A stretch of DNA of 64,000 bases from contig NZ_WOTB01000015.1 of assembly GCF_011516835.1 (NCBI RefSeq), positions 1 through 64,000 of the forward strand. The letters run 5' to 3'. Source of the stretch: Acetobacter musti (GTDB lineage: Bacteria; Pseudomonadota; Alphaproteobacteria; Acetobacterales; Acetobacteraceae). Position 1 is the stretch's first letter. Every line of letters starts with the position of its first letter. Positions 36,586 through 46,368 of this stretch are shown in pieces. The notes beneath the pieces are model-generated. The model was not told where the DNA came from. It did no database searches and was given only the letters and a program-made list of their open reading frames with translations. A program made the translations under genes and the position numbers.

Positions 36586-37605
36586 TTATTCTGCAGCGTG
36601 CCGACGAATTTCTTCCGAATAGTCAGGACCCGGGACGGCACCGCTTTTTCTCCGGATACGACTCTGGTCCCGAAGTGCCGGAAAAGTCATGGTATTATCC
36701 AGAAGCCCGAGGTCATAAGCCAGGGACGCTGTATGGCCACTCAGAAGCACGCGCCAGTCCAGTCGGTAGCGGAGCTGAGCTCCCGCACGGGCAAGGATTC
36801 CTGTGGTGCAGTTATCCGTGAGCGTATTGTACCATTGTGGGCGACTGTTCAGGGTGTGAATCTCGTTAACATAACTCAGAAACAGTCTTTCGCGTACGGC
36901 AGGCGTCAGTTTCAGACGATAGAGGTAAACGCGCTCGCGTCTGATATCCGTGCGAACACCGATCAGATCCCGTTCATCCGCCGTGACGTAGATAAGTTCG
37001 TAATGGTGGAAAAAACCCGCTATCGTCGAATAGGGAAATGTTTCCTGTCTTCGGGTTTCTATGGAAACAGCGAGATGTTGTCCCCCTTCGAATGAAAAGC
37101 TCAGAAAAACATGTGCGATATTATCGCCCGCCCAGTAGGAGGTAATGAGATCGACACCGTCCAGCCTGTCCAGATTAAAATCTGCGTCGTAATAACGCGG
37201 AATATAATCCTGCTCGGTTTTATAGATGAAATTTCGAATATGCTTCAGATGAACAATGCGTCCGTTAACACCGGCATCTGCAAGAACCTTATACTCGCCG
37301 GCCCAGTTCCTGTTGTTTTTCGGCGGATCGGTAAGGTACCACACACAGAAAGATAAGCTCAGTCCGGCGAGACAAAGACGACCGGGATATGTGTGTCGCG
37401 CGACATAACAGGCGACCATGGCGCCTGCAAAACAAGCAGCCAGACTACAGCGCAGTGCGGATGGGGTTATTGTCGAGTAATACAATGCCAGAGCACCCGC
37501 CGTCGTGAACACGACGAGCGCAATCAGGACCGTTATATGACGGAGCCGTCCTGGCACCCTGTGTTTCGTGTCCGGCACGGTATTTACGTGACCAGCGTTA
37601 TCCAT
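36586..37605 (-). CDS. DUF4105 (Lnb N-terminal domain-like) membrane protein
   Basis: A 339 aa protein with three N-terminal membrane helices (about 24-42, 48-66 and 74-92) followed by a DUF4105 domain at about 110-320: NRNWAGEYKVLADAGV, DNIAHVFLSFSF, WYNTLTDNCTT and LDWRVLLSGH. The conserved Asn-Cys-Thr and His suggest a papain-like hydrolase centre, known by fold comparison for this family rather than by tests. It overlaps the upstream hydrolase gene by 8 nt, so the two are likely coexpressed. Confidence 0.82.
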   Translation of the reverse strand: MDNAGHVNTVPDTKHRVPGRLRHITVLIALVVFTTAGALALYYSTITPSALRCSLAACFAGAMVACYVARHTYPGRLCLAGLSLSFCVWYLTDPPKNNRNWAGEYKVLADAGVNGRIVHLKHIRNFIYKTEQDYIPRYYDADFNLDRLDGVDLITSYWAGDNIAHVFLSFSFEGGQHLAVSIETRRQETFPYSTIAGFFHHYELIYVTADERDLIGVRTDIRRERVYLYRLKLTPAVRERLFLSYVNEIHTLNSRPQWYNTLTDNCTTGILARAGAQLRYRLDWRVLLSGHTASLAYDLGLLDNTMTFPALRDQSRIRRKSGAVPGPDYSEEIRRHAAE

Positions 37606-39616
37606 TCGCAGCTTTTGCTATTTCTGTGCTGCGAGCAGACATATCATGGAGAACTGTATTCTGGTGAACAGCGGCAGCCGGTCTATGTGTGTCGTCATTC
37701 TCCCCGGCTGGCGCCTTTTCCGCTGACCTGATCTGTTCATGCAGGATGCGTCTGACCTCTGCGATTGTGACCGGATCGGATTGCGTCGAATGACCTGAAT
37801 GACGAACAACCAGTTCCGAATCAACACCGGAGATATGTGCGCTTTCATACGAGACGACGCCGTCATCGGCCTTTTGCAGAGGACCGTCGCCCAGAACCGG
37901 AATGATCGAATGAGCGTGGACGGCCGGTGACACCGGAATTTCTGAAAGTGCCCTGATGAAAGGGCTGCGGGGCGACATGCCGTAGACGCTTCCGGCTCTC
38001 CATGATTCAAATCGCGTTCCTGAATTCGGTGCATTACCTGAGAGGACCTGTTGCAGGATATCTGTGACGGTCGCGGGAAAGCTGACAAGACGCCCGGCCA
38101 GGCGAGCGATGGAGTAGCCAGCCAGGTAGCTGCCGTGTTGCGGTGTGGAGATAAAGATCACTCTGTTAACTTCCGGCATGGGTGTCGGAAACATGGCTTC
38201 TTCAAGCAGATGGCGATCCCGTGCCGGGAGATCCAGGGTGTCCAGGGGACGTTTCGTTATGCCGCTCCAGAGACGATTTCCGGCTTGTATAACAAGCATT
38301 TTTGCGAGCAGGCCGCCCTGGCTATGCCCGATGAGCGTAATCTGACCGAGAGCCGGATCAGCGCCTGCTCCGCCAAGCTGGCTGACAGCCTGCTGAATCG
38401 AGCGCCTGAGTTCGAGCGCTGAATAGGGAATCGGATTTCCGGTCGCATAGGAAAAAAGCCAGAATTCAAAGTGACTCCGGATAGCCGGGTCTTCCAGGAG
38501 ATCGTTGATCATGCTGGCCCATCTGGCCGGTCCGGATGCTGTTCCGTGCACGAAGACGACCGGCATATGCCCGTACTGATGGGGCGCCACAGCGATCAGG
38601 CTGGGACTTCGTTCATCGAGAAAAAGACTGCCGTCCAGAAAACCCCGATATTCGCTTGACCAGTCGACTGAGTCCTGAAGACTGATGGCGCGCGCCGCTG
38701 TCTGGTCATATTGCAACGGCGCAGAATTGCGTCCGATAACGCGATCACTCTCTTCATCAACGGACGAAACAATAAACTTGGCACTGATCCTGTCAGAAAA
38801 TATCTGTGACCGGGGATGCTCAAAAATCAGCAGCAGATTGGCCGGAACACGAAGCTTGTCGGCGATCTGAAAAGAACGACCCTCCGCCCCTGAAAGCTGA
38901 GGTAGCGCCGCCAGAGGTTCACCGAGCCCCGCATGGCGATAGACATTTCTGACGCCGTCAACTGAAAGTCTGGCGGTTGGCCGAAAGTCGGTCAGCGGGT
39001 GGCCGTGCCATGTAAAGTTATCGGGAATGACGTCGATATCGAGAGCACCGGTGGGTAACTGCCAGTGCTGCCGGCTGATCTGAACCGGCGATCCCAGCGC
39101 TTCCGTCAGCCCCAGCATGTAAATGTCGCCAGCCTGACGAAACCGTACGTCATATTCATTCGGACGCACATTCTCCGGTTCTCCCGGAGCCAGATAGGCA
39201 TATGCATATAATGCCGCCGCCATGAAATCAGCCCGGACGTGAGTCCGGCGGCCGCGCAGATAGCTCAGTTCAGCGAGTGCAAACAGTCTGTCACTGAACT
39301 CCGGCGCATCCGGGTGTGCGGCCGTGACAGAACGGAGGGCCGCGATGGCTGCATCGGGATGATCCTGCCACAACTGGCGCAGATTTTCTCTCTCAAGAAC
39401 GATCCGGGTTGGATTACTGAGGATACATCCCGAGAGAGCGCTGCGAGTTTCGTTCCGGTAAGCCTGAGTGAGGCTGAGGCTGTGCACCGATACGGGAGAT
39501 GTGCAGCCGGAGAGTAAAATCGTTACGAGTGATGCGGCAAAGAGACGGGTGTCGGTGAAGAAACGAAGATACATCATTGCGGGACGCACCTTACCCGCCG
39601 CGCCCTCCGGTGTCAT
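37598..39616 (-). CDS. Lipoprotein alpha/beta hydrolase, esterase/lipase-like
   Basis: A 672 aa predicted lipoprotein. Starting from Met14 or Met15 (39577 or 39574) it has a basic n-region, a hydrophobic stretch and the lipobox LLSGC, so it should sit in the outer membrane or periplasm. Residues ~50-250 are a helical part of unknown role. The C-terminal ~350 residues form an alpha/beta hydrolase: MPVVFVHGTASGPARW (oxyanion side), nucleophile elbow GHSQGG near residue 430, and later VVSYESAHI and the His in VVRHSGHS. The substrate is unknown; lipid or lipoprotein acyl groups are possible given the DUF4105 partner. Confidence 0.82.
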   Translation of the reverse strand: MTPEGAAGKVRPAMMYLRFFTDTRLFAASLVTILLSGCTSPVSVHSLSLTQAYRNETRSALSGCILSNPTRIVLERENLRQLWQDHPDAAIAALRSVTAAHPDAPEFSDRLFALAELSYLRGRRTHVRADFMAAALYAYAYLAPGEPENVRPNEYDVRFRQAGDIYMLGLTEALGSPVQISRQHWQLPTGALDIDVIPDNFTWHGHPLTDFRPTARLSVDGVRNVYRHAGLGEPLAALPQLSGAEGRSFQIADKLRVPANLLLIFEHPRSQIFSDRISAKFIVSSVDEESDRVIGRNSAPLQYDQTAARAISLQDSVDWSSEYRGFLDGSLFLDERSPSLIAVAPHQYGHMPVVFVHGTASGPARWASMINDLLEDPAIRSHFEFWLFSYATGNPIPYSALELRRSIQQAVSQLGGAGADPALGQITLIGHSQGGLLAKMLVIQAGNRLWSGITKRPLDTLDLPARDRHLLEEAMFPTPMPEVNRVIFISTPQHGSYLAGYSIARLAGRLVSFPATVTDILQQVLSGNAPNSGTRFESWRAGSVYGMSPRSPFIRALSEIPVSPAVHAHSIIPVLGDGPLQKADDGVVSYESAHISGVDSELVVRHSGHSTQSDPVTIAEVRRILHEQIRSAEKAPAGENDDTHRPAAAVHQNTVLHDMSARSTEIAKAANG

Positions 39617-39680
39617 TCCTCAGTCTGGTAAAGTATTACGCCATGGTCAGCCGGCTATCGGGTGAATATTTTTGGGGCGA

Positions 39681-42455
39681 TCATGCTTCCGCGATGAGAC
39701 ATTCCACTGGAACCATATCTGGGCTGCACAGGCTGACCGGTTCCTCTGAGACTATCATCTGACGTCCAGGACGGATAACACTCCGCCAGAGACCGCGGCA
39801 GACATCCGGAAGCCGGACCGGCGCCGGTAACGTTGCCGGCACGAGCGTCACAGCATCAGGATTTAGCCGGAACATGTGCCGGGGCGCTGCGACCAGGAGC
39901 TGTGTTTTCTGATACGCGCGGCGGAATACGATCAGATGTTCATCGGATGTTTCCACCGGTTCGTATGAGCCACGTGCGAAAAGAAGGGGGTGTTGTGCCC
40001 GGCACCGCAGCAGGGCGCGGATCAGTTCCAGTTTGATGACCCCATCCTTCCATCGGGTGGCTGTCTCGTCAAAATCGTTTTCCTGCTGAAGCAGGTCTTC
40101 GCGACGCTGGTAATCAACGGCACGTCGGTTGTCCGGGTCGACCAGACTGAAATCCCAGAGTTCACATCCCTGATAAAGATCAGGCACGCCGGGCGTCGTG
40201 AGCCGCAGCAGAGTCTGTGACAGACTGTTCAGCGCCGCAGCCGGGGCTACGTCTTCAGCGAAGGCAGTCATCTCCATGAAGAACGCGGCTGATCGTTTCG
40301 GATCAAGAAGCGCTGCAAGATAATCCTGACATGCCGTTTCATAGACTTCGTCCGGGTCCAGCCAGTTCGTATGACGCTTTCCCTCGCGCAGAGCTTTTGT
40401 AAGCCAGGCTGAAACCCGCGCGTTCAGGCCTTCGAACTGCCCATCAGGCGGCCAGACGCCAAGCAAGGTCTGAAACAGCATCAGCGCGTCAACACGATCC
40501 GGGCCGGCACGGTCGTCAGAAGCAGGCAACCAGCGTTGCATCAGTGTACGCCACTCGTCGGCGGCTTCGCTGATAACGGCAATCCGCATCCGGGCGTCTT
40601 CCCCACGTTTGTGATCATGGGTCGCCGTGGTGAGCATCGTGTCCGGAAAGTCCTGCAGCCGCTGTGCACATGCCGCGTGGAAATCCGGAACTGAGAGGGC
40701 CAGCCTGTCCGGATCGCTGCCGACTTCATTGCGAGATATGAGCCTCACATACCGATAGAAAGCGGTGTCTTCGAGGGATTTCGCTGCCAGAGGGGCTGTC
40801 AGATGCTCGAACGCACGCTGCGTTTCCCGGATGGTAACGGAGGGAACGTCCTCCGGACGTGATGAGAGCAACGTGGTGACACGGCGAAGAAGATCATGTC
40901 GTGACGGCAGAAGATCCTGACGGGCCTTCTGTCCGGCGTCGCGCAGTGCCACAAAATCGGCGCTGTGATCCAGCAACATGCCGTCCGCGTAATATGTCCG
41001 GTATCGGTTAAAATGCCTGAGCAACGCTTTTATGACGCCTGCGATCGCGGCTTCCGTGTCATCATGACCGCTGTATCCATCATTATCTTCCCTGCCCTCT
41101 TCTTCCGCCAGAGCTTTCACGAACAGATCCACGAGACGAGTGAACTCCGCAGTGAACAGCCCGGGCAGAATTTCGTCGCGGGCATTCAGTTCAGTGGCCG
41201 CCATAGTCGGCTGGTCGCCGTGACAGTCGCGCCAGAGCGCGTTCAGGCTGGCTTCACCGCTCTGATCATGCAGCACTGCGGAGACCTGATCCATGAAATC
41301 ATAACCGGTGGTGCCATCGACATGCCATTTGACGGGAAGTTTTTCCGTACCAGCAAGGATCTTCTCTACATAAACCGGAGCCCGGTCTGGTGCATCGGCA
41401 GGTCGGCAGGGTGCCATCTTCTGGAAACGCTCACGTAACCTGTTGCAGTAGACTGCAGGAGCGGCAAGACCATCGATATGATCCACCCTGACGCCGTCGA
41501 TCAGTCCACGCGCATAAAGCGACGTGACGTACGCATGTGTTACGTCAAACACGCTCTCGCGTTCGACGGCGACGGCACCAAGTTCAGTGTTATCAAAAAA
41601 CCGCCGCCAGTTGATGATATCGTTTGCGGTTCTCCACCATGTCGCGATCCAGTGCTGCTTTCTGATCAGATTATGAAGCCTTTCTCTTCCATCCTGCGTT
41701 GCCGGATCATGTAACGCGAAAAGCCGGTTCAGAACTTCTTCTCCACCGGCAGTTCTGCTCCATGAAGAACCTTCCTGAAGAACAGAGGTAATTTCAGAAT
41801 CCGGAGATGCACGTTCTGCGACTGCGCAGAATGCGGCACATAAGAGTTGCGGCGCTTCTGCCAGTTTTAACAGCGGTCCGTAATGCGCCGGACATACGGT
41901 AAATCTGTGCTGATAATGATAAATGAAAAACAGTCCGGTTTTATAATCATATTTTAAAGATAATAAGCCGTCACAAAGTGCTGCGCCATAAGCGCGATCC
42001 AGAAAAGGAAGGATAATCTTTCCATGATTCTCCGGAGAACCTGATTTCCATGAAATATCAAAAAAACTGGCGTATAAACTGTTTTTTCCCCAGGCGAGCA
42101 CATCTTCCCACCAGACATTTCCCTCGCCGCCAACTGCCATGTGGTTAGGAACGATATCGAGAATCAGCCCCATCCGGTGGAGGCGTAAAGCATCTGCCAG
42201 ACGTCGCAGTGCGTCTTCTCCGCCGAGTTCCGGATCGATGCATCCGCAATCAAGGATATCATAACCGTGAGATGAACCGGGACGACTTCTGAACAACGGT
42301 GATGCATAAAGATGGCTGACGCCGAGTTTCGCAAAATACGGTACCAGCCCGGCTGCATCGTCGAGGGTAAAACCCTGCCTGAACTGCAGACGCACGGTCG
42401 CGCGAACCGGGTCGCCATATCCGCCCCTGCGCGATGCTTCTTCCGTGATTGTCAT
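39681..42455 (-). CDS. treY: Malto-oligosyltrehalose synthase
   Basis: Turns the reducing-end alpha-1,4 bond of a maltodextrin into an alpha,alpha-1,1 bond, making maltooligosyl trehalose. The 924 aa GH13 protein shows LILDIVPNHMAVGG, the nucleophile region GVRVDHIDGLAAP, the acid in VYVEKIL, and TATHDHKRGED. The start at 42455 overlaps the malQ stop by 4 nt; the open frame continues 61 codons further into malQ but without family support. It is last in the glycogen/trehalose operon. With TreZ it forms the TreY-TreZ route to trehalose. Confidence 0.95.
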   Translation of the reverse strand: MTITEEASRRGGYGDPVRATVRLQFRQGFTLDDAAGLVPYFAKLGVSHLYASPLFRSRPGSSHGYDILDCGCIDPELGGEDALRRLADALRLHRMGLILDIVPNHMAVGGEGNVWWEDVLAWGKNSLYASFFDISWKSGSPENHGKIILPFLDRAYGAALCDGLLSLKYDYKTGLFFIYHYQHRFTVCPAHYGPLLKLAEAPQLLCAAFCAVAERASPDSEITSVLQEGSSWSRTAGGEEVLNRLFALHDPATQDGRERLHNLIRKQHWIATWWRTANDIINWRRFFDNTELGAVAVERESVFDVTHAYVTSLYARGLIDGVRVDHIDGLAAPAVYCNRLRERFQKMAPCRPADAPDRAPVYVEKILAGTEKLPVKWHVDGTTGYDFMDQVSAVLHDQSGEASLNALWRDCHGDQPTMAATELNARDEILPGLFTAEFTRLVDLFVKALAEEEGREDNDGYSGHDDTEAAIAGVIKALLRHFNRYRTYYADGMLLDHSADFVALRDAGQKARQDLLPSRHDLLRRVTTLLSSRPEDVPSVTIRETQRAFEHLTAPLAAKSLEDTAFYRYVRLISRNEVGSDPDRLALSVPDFHAACAQRLQDFPDTMLTTATHDHKRGEDARMRIAVISEAADEWRTLMQRWLPASDDRAGPDRVDALMLFQTLLGVWPPDGQFEGLNARVSAWLTKALREGKRHTNWLDPDEVYETACQDYLAALLDPKRSAAFFMEMTAFAEDVAPAAALNSLSQTLLRLTTPGVPDLYQGCELWDFSLVDPDNRRAVDYQRREDLLQQENDFDETATRWKDGVIKLELIRALLRCRAQHPLLFARGSYEPVETSDEHLIVFRRAYQKTQLLVAAPRHMFRLNPDAVTLVPATLPAPVRLPDVCRGLWRSVIRPGRQMIVSEEPVSLCSPDMVPVECLIAEA

Positions 42456-44557
42456 ACCCCCGGTCTTTCCGCGCGTAACAACGCCAGTCGTCTCGCGACC
42501 GCCGCACGGACAAGAAGAGTTTTTGTGACCTGCGGATAACGCCGGCACCAGTTCGGATGCCCGCTGATGGTTCCGGGAATATTGGGCTGTCCGGTAAGCC
42601 CGAGAAGATCCTCCATGGCTATGATCGCCAGAGGACAATTCGTATCTGCCACGAACCGGATCGCCATATTCACAACTGTTCCGGCTCCTTTGTCAGAAGG
42701 AGCCGGCTGCTTCGCATTGTCTGCGTCTCTGTTTCCATCCAGCCTGTCCATTTCCGCTTTCAGCGACGACCAGAGAGCTAAACGATCCCTGGCCCTTTCC
42801 TCCCCGGCCTGTTCCAGTCCGGACCCGGAACTGAACTGACCAAGCCTTTTCCGCCATGCGATATCGCAACCCTGCCACCAGCCGGCGATGGTCGGCAGAT
42901 CGTGCGTGGTCGTCAGGGCCACTGAAGTTTCCGACCATTTTGACGGAGCCAGAAAAGAGCCCGTCTCATCACGCTGAAAAGGAAGCACATTCATACCGAA
43001 AATGCCTCGCCGTTTCGCTGCCTTGCGGAAATCCGGCTCAACAGTACCCAGATCTTCTCCGATCACCACCGCCTCCGCTCTGCTCGCCTCCAGCGCCACA
43101 AGCCTGAGCATATCTTCTCGGGGATATGACAAATACGCTCCGTCATTCGGGCCACCGCCGTCAGGTATGACCCAGAGCCTCTCCATGCCCATCACGTGAT
43201 CAATGCGAAGACCGCCCGTGTGCGAAAAACAGGCCCGGAGAGTTCGGATAAACGCTCTGTAGCCAGTTTCTTTGAGCGCACGCGGCGAATATGTCGTCAG
43301 CCCCCAGTTCTGGCCTGACCGGCTCAGCGCATCGGGAGGGGCTCCGATCGACAGACCTATGAGATAATCATGCTGATTCGACCAGCATTCACTGCCGGCA
43401 GGATCAACACCGACAGCAAGGTCACCAATAAGACCGATCTTCATACCGGCTTTTACAGCGTCTGTATTCGCCGCCTGGAGACTGCGCGATGCAAGCCACT
43501 GCAGAAACTGGTGGAAACTGACGTCCTGCGCCATGTCGCGGGCAAAACGATCGACTTCTGGCGTACCAGGGCGACGGACAGGCTTTGGCCAGAGCCGCCA
43601 GTCCCTGCCTCCCGGGCCGCGCTGCGCTTCACGGGCATGAAGTGCCTCGAACACAGCGTGATCATGCAGAGCTTTTCCCTGAGCCTGTATAAAGGCTGCA
43701 AAGTCATCTGGCTCCTGTTTAAAAATATGGTCGTCAAATAACGTCCGCAGCAATTTCAGACGGCATTTTGCAGCTGCCGGCCAGTCCACGAATTCCAGCG
43801 CTTCCAGCCGTTCAGGTGTCTTCTGAGCCAGCCGGGTCCTCCGCGTTGCTGCCCGGATTGCAGCTGCATCGAAAACAGCTCCGGGATCGGCAAGCAACAC
43901 ATTCAGGAACAGGCGGCTGGATGGCGAATAGGGGCTGTATTGCTCTGGCTGAGCTGCGAACATCGCGTGAACAGGACTAAGCATTAACGCTTCCGCGCCG
44001 GCCCGTGCGATTGTGCGTGCCAGTTCGCCAGCGGCTCCGAGATGACCTATGCCGCCGTCCCCTTTCTGTCGCAAAGCATAAATCTGTGCGGCGAGCCCCC
44101 AGTATCGCGATTTCCCGTGACCGGAAGAAGCGAACGGATCGGGGCATCTGCGTGGCGCAACGGCCAGAACCATCTTCTGCTCTGCGATAAATAATTCATG
44201 ATATCCTGTTTCTCTGACAGGAGGTATGATCAGGGAACCGTCCTTTCCAGTCTTCAGCCTGCCGGTCTTTTCAGTGCCGTTTTCAAGCCTCAGAACGAAA
44301 CGCTCTGCCGTTCCCGGTATCCCGTCATCCCGGCAACTGTCTGCTTTTAAGGAAGCAAGACGCGTGCTGGAGCCCGCTTCCGTCACGATCATCGGGGGCA
44401 TTCCATTGACCGGCAGCCTGTCGGCCGGCGTCTCCAGCACTTTCAGGAGGCACTGCAGATTGTCGTGAGAGACGCGCCGGACCTCTCCCCCGGCATCCCG
44501 CCAGCGCACTTTCAGACCAGCCGTTATGGCCCTTCTGATGAGAGCCTGATCAGACAT
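42452..44557 (-). CDS. malQ: 4-alpha-glucanotransferase (amylomaltase)
   Basis: Moves alpha-1,4-glucan segments between chains, remodelling malto-oligosaccharides. The 701 aa GH77 protein has an extra N-terminal domain (1-150), then SRYWGLAAQIYALR, GGLRIDHVMGMERLWVIP, VVIGEDLGTVEP with the acid near residue 500, and TTHDLPTIAGWW. The start overlaps the end of treZ by 8 nt and its stop overlaps treY. Its likely role here is to rebuild chains long enough for TreY and GlgA from the short products. Confidence 0.95.
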   Translation of the reverse strand: MSDQALIRRAITAGLKVRWRDAGGEVRRVSHDNLQCLLKVLETPADRLPVNGMPPMIVTEAGSSTRLASLKADSCRDDGIPGTAERFVLRLENGTEKTGRLKTGKDGSLIIPPVRETGYHELFIAEQKMVLAVAPRRCPDPFASSGHGKSRYWGLAAQIYALRQKGDGGIGHLGAAGELARTIARAGAEALMLSPVHAMFAAQPEQYSPYSPSSRLFLNVLLADPGAVFDAAAIRAATRRTRLAQKTPERLEALEFVDWPAAAKCRLKLLRTLFDDHIFKQEPDDFAAFIQAQGKALHDHAVFEALHAREAQRGPGGRDWRLWPKPVRRPGTPEVDRFARDMAQDVSFHQFLQWLASRSLQAANTDAVKAGMKIGLIGDLAVGVDPAGSECWSNQHDYLIGLSIGAPPDALSRSGQNWGLTTYSPRALKETGYRAFIRTLRACFSHTGGLRIDHVMGMERLWVIPDGGGPNDGAYLSYPREDMLRLVALEASRAEAVVIGEDLGTVEPDFRKAAKRRGIFGMNVLPFQRDETGSFLAPSKWSETSVALTTTHDLPTIAGWWQGCDIAWRKRLGQFSSGSGLEQAGEERARDRLALWSSLKAEMDRLDGNRDADNAKQPAPSDKGAGTVVNMAIRFVADTNCPLAIIAMEDLLGLTGQPNIPGTISGHPNWCRRYPQVTKTLLVRAAVARRLALLRAERPGV

Positions 44558-46352
44558 GGCTTTCGTCCTTTAGCCATACTGCGATACTATTTGATTCTAT
44601 CGTTGAGTTTCCTGTCGATGTGTTCCGCGCGTAAATCAGCTTTCCTTCAGGATTAAATATGAGCAGGGCGGGCGTCTTATCGAAATTGACAGCGATGGAA
44701 AGCATCGCGCCGTCATTCATTCGCCATTGCGCGACAAGCGCAACAGCGAGATCGGAACCTGTCCCATCATTCACTCTGGGCAGTATCGTTACTCCCGCGC
44801 TGTGTGCACCTTTCAGACGTGGAATAATAAGGTGATGGCGCAACGTGAGCAGTTCGTCAGTGAGAGAGAGCCATGCGCCCTGATCCGCATCGTCTTTCCG
44901 GAACCCTTCGGGACGTGAACGCCTGAACGTGTCCGGATCGTTGGGATCCGGAATTAACTTTCGCTGCTCCGGGTCGTGGAACCGGCTGAATGAAGCAAAT
45001 TCGCTGCGGCGGCCTTCCCTGACAATCGCCGCAAGCTCATTTTTATGACTGGTAAAAAAGAAAAACGGATTACGGCATCCCCACTCCTCTCCAAAAAACA
45101 GCATTGGAATCTGAGGTGAGAGCAGCATCAATGCATACGCCGCTTTCAGTGCATCGGGATCAGCCAGCACTGTCAGGCGTTCTCCCATGGCCCGGTTACC
45201 GGTCTGATCGTGATTCTGCAGAAAGAAAATAAACTTATCCGCCGGAAGATCGCTGCTCGCCGACCCACGCGGTTTGCCGGTTACGGAAGACAACTGCCCC
45301 TGGAAGAAGAAACCTTCTTCCAGAACTGCGGCAAGAGCCATAATCGGATCGGAGGAAAAGTTTCCGTAATAGCCCTCGTTTTCCCCTGTAAGAATAACGT
45401 GCAGTGCATTATGCGCGTCATCATTCCACTGAGCTGTAAATCCGTCCCGAAGCAGGCCGGCGTCATTGTTTTCATTTTCCAGAATCAGATGAACAAACCG
45501 ACCGCTTTCTGTTGTCTCCGATACGACATGACGCAGCTCTTCAAGCCAGCTCCGGTCATCGATCGCCTGAACAGCATCAAGCCGGAGACCATCAAACCGG
45601 AACTCCATGATCCATGTCAGGGCATTATCCAGGAAAAATTCACGCACCTCTCTTCGGGTAAAATCAATCGCTTTTCCCCATGGGGTGAGGCTGTCCCGGG
45701 CAAAGAACTCCTCTGCGTAAAGCCCCATGTAATTTCCATCCGGTCCGAAATGATTATAAACCACATCAAGAAAAATCATCATTCCGTGACCGTGGGCCTG
45801 ATCAACGAGGTATTTGAGATCGTCAGGCGTGCCGTATGATGACTCTGGTGCAAAGGGAAAGACGCCGTCATATCCCCAGTTTCTGCTGCCTGGGAACTCC
45901 GAAAGCGGCATCAGTTCAATGGCGGTGATGCCGAGCCCGGCCAGGCGCGCCAGATCATCAGCAAGTTTCCGGTAGCCCCCTGCCAGCCCCGCATGCACCT
46001 CCCAGATCACTGTCTCTTCCCACGGACGTCCGTGCCATGAGTCATTTACCCATCGGTAAGACAGTGGATCTGTCACTTCGCTTGGACCATGCACATCATC
46101 CGGCTGCGAACATGATGCGGGATCCGGAACCGCCAGGTCTTCGGAAATACGATAACGATAACGCACTCCGGCTCCGCTTTGGGTCTCGCACTGAAACCAG
46201 CCATCAGGCTCGCGGCTCATGGGGACAGCAGGCAGTCCTTCACGTTCAAGAGTCACGGAGGAACATGATGGCGCCCACAGTCGAAAGCGGGTGTGATCCG
46301 GTCCGGTCAGGGTCGCGCCCTGTCGCCGCTGATATCGGAAAAAACCTGACAT
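44550..46352 (-). CDS. treZ: Malto-oligosyltrehalose trehalohydrolase
   Basis: Releases trehalose from maltooligosyl trehalose. The 600 aa GH13 protein has an N-terminal carbohydrate module ([14 protein letters not shown]), [20 protein letters not shown], the catalytic Asp near 258 in FDGLRLDAV, and LILENENND with the acid. Start ATG 46352 is chosen because GAAGGAGAGG lies eight bases upstream; the open frame begins eight codons earlier, overlapping glgX. The C-terminal beta domain is complete. Confidence 0.94.
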   Translation of the reverse strand: MSGFFRYQRRQGATLTGPDHTRFRLWAPSCSSVTLEREGLPAVPMSREPDGWFQCETQSGAGVRYRYRISEDLAVPDPASCSQPDDVHGPSEVTDPLSYRWVNDSWHGRPWEETVIWEVHAGLAGGYRKLADDLARLAGLGITAIELMPLSEFPGSRNWGYDGVFPFAPESSYGTPDDLKYLVDQAHGHGMMIFLDVVYNHFGPDGNYMGLYAEEFFARDSLTPWGKAIDFTRREVREFFLDNALTWIMEFRFDGLRLDAVQAIDDRSWLEELRHVVSETTESGRFVHLILENENNDAGLLRDGFTAQWNDDAHNALHVILTGENEGYYGNFSSDPIMALAAVLEEGFFFQGQLSSVTGKPRGSASSDLPADKFIFFLQNHDQTGNRAMGERLTVLADPDALKAAYALMLLSPQIPMLFFGEEWGCRNPFFFFTSHKNELAAIVREGRRSEFASFSRFHDPEQRKLIPDPNDPDTFRRSRPEGFRKDDADQGAWLSLTDELLTLRHHLIIPRLKGAHSAGVTILPRVNDGTGSDLAVALVAQWRMNDGAMLSIAVNFDKTPALLIFNPEGKLIYARNTSTGNSTIESNSIAVWLKDESHV

Positions 46353-46368
46353 CGTGACCACCTCTCCT

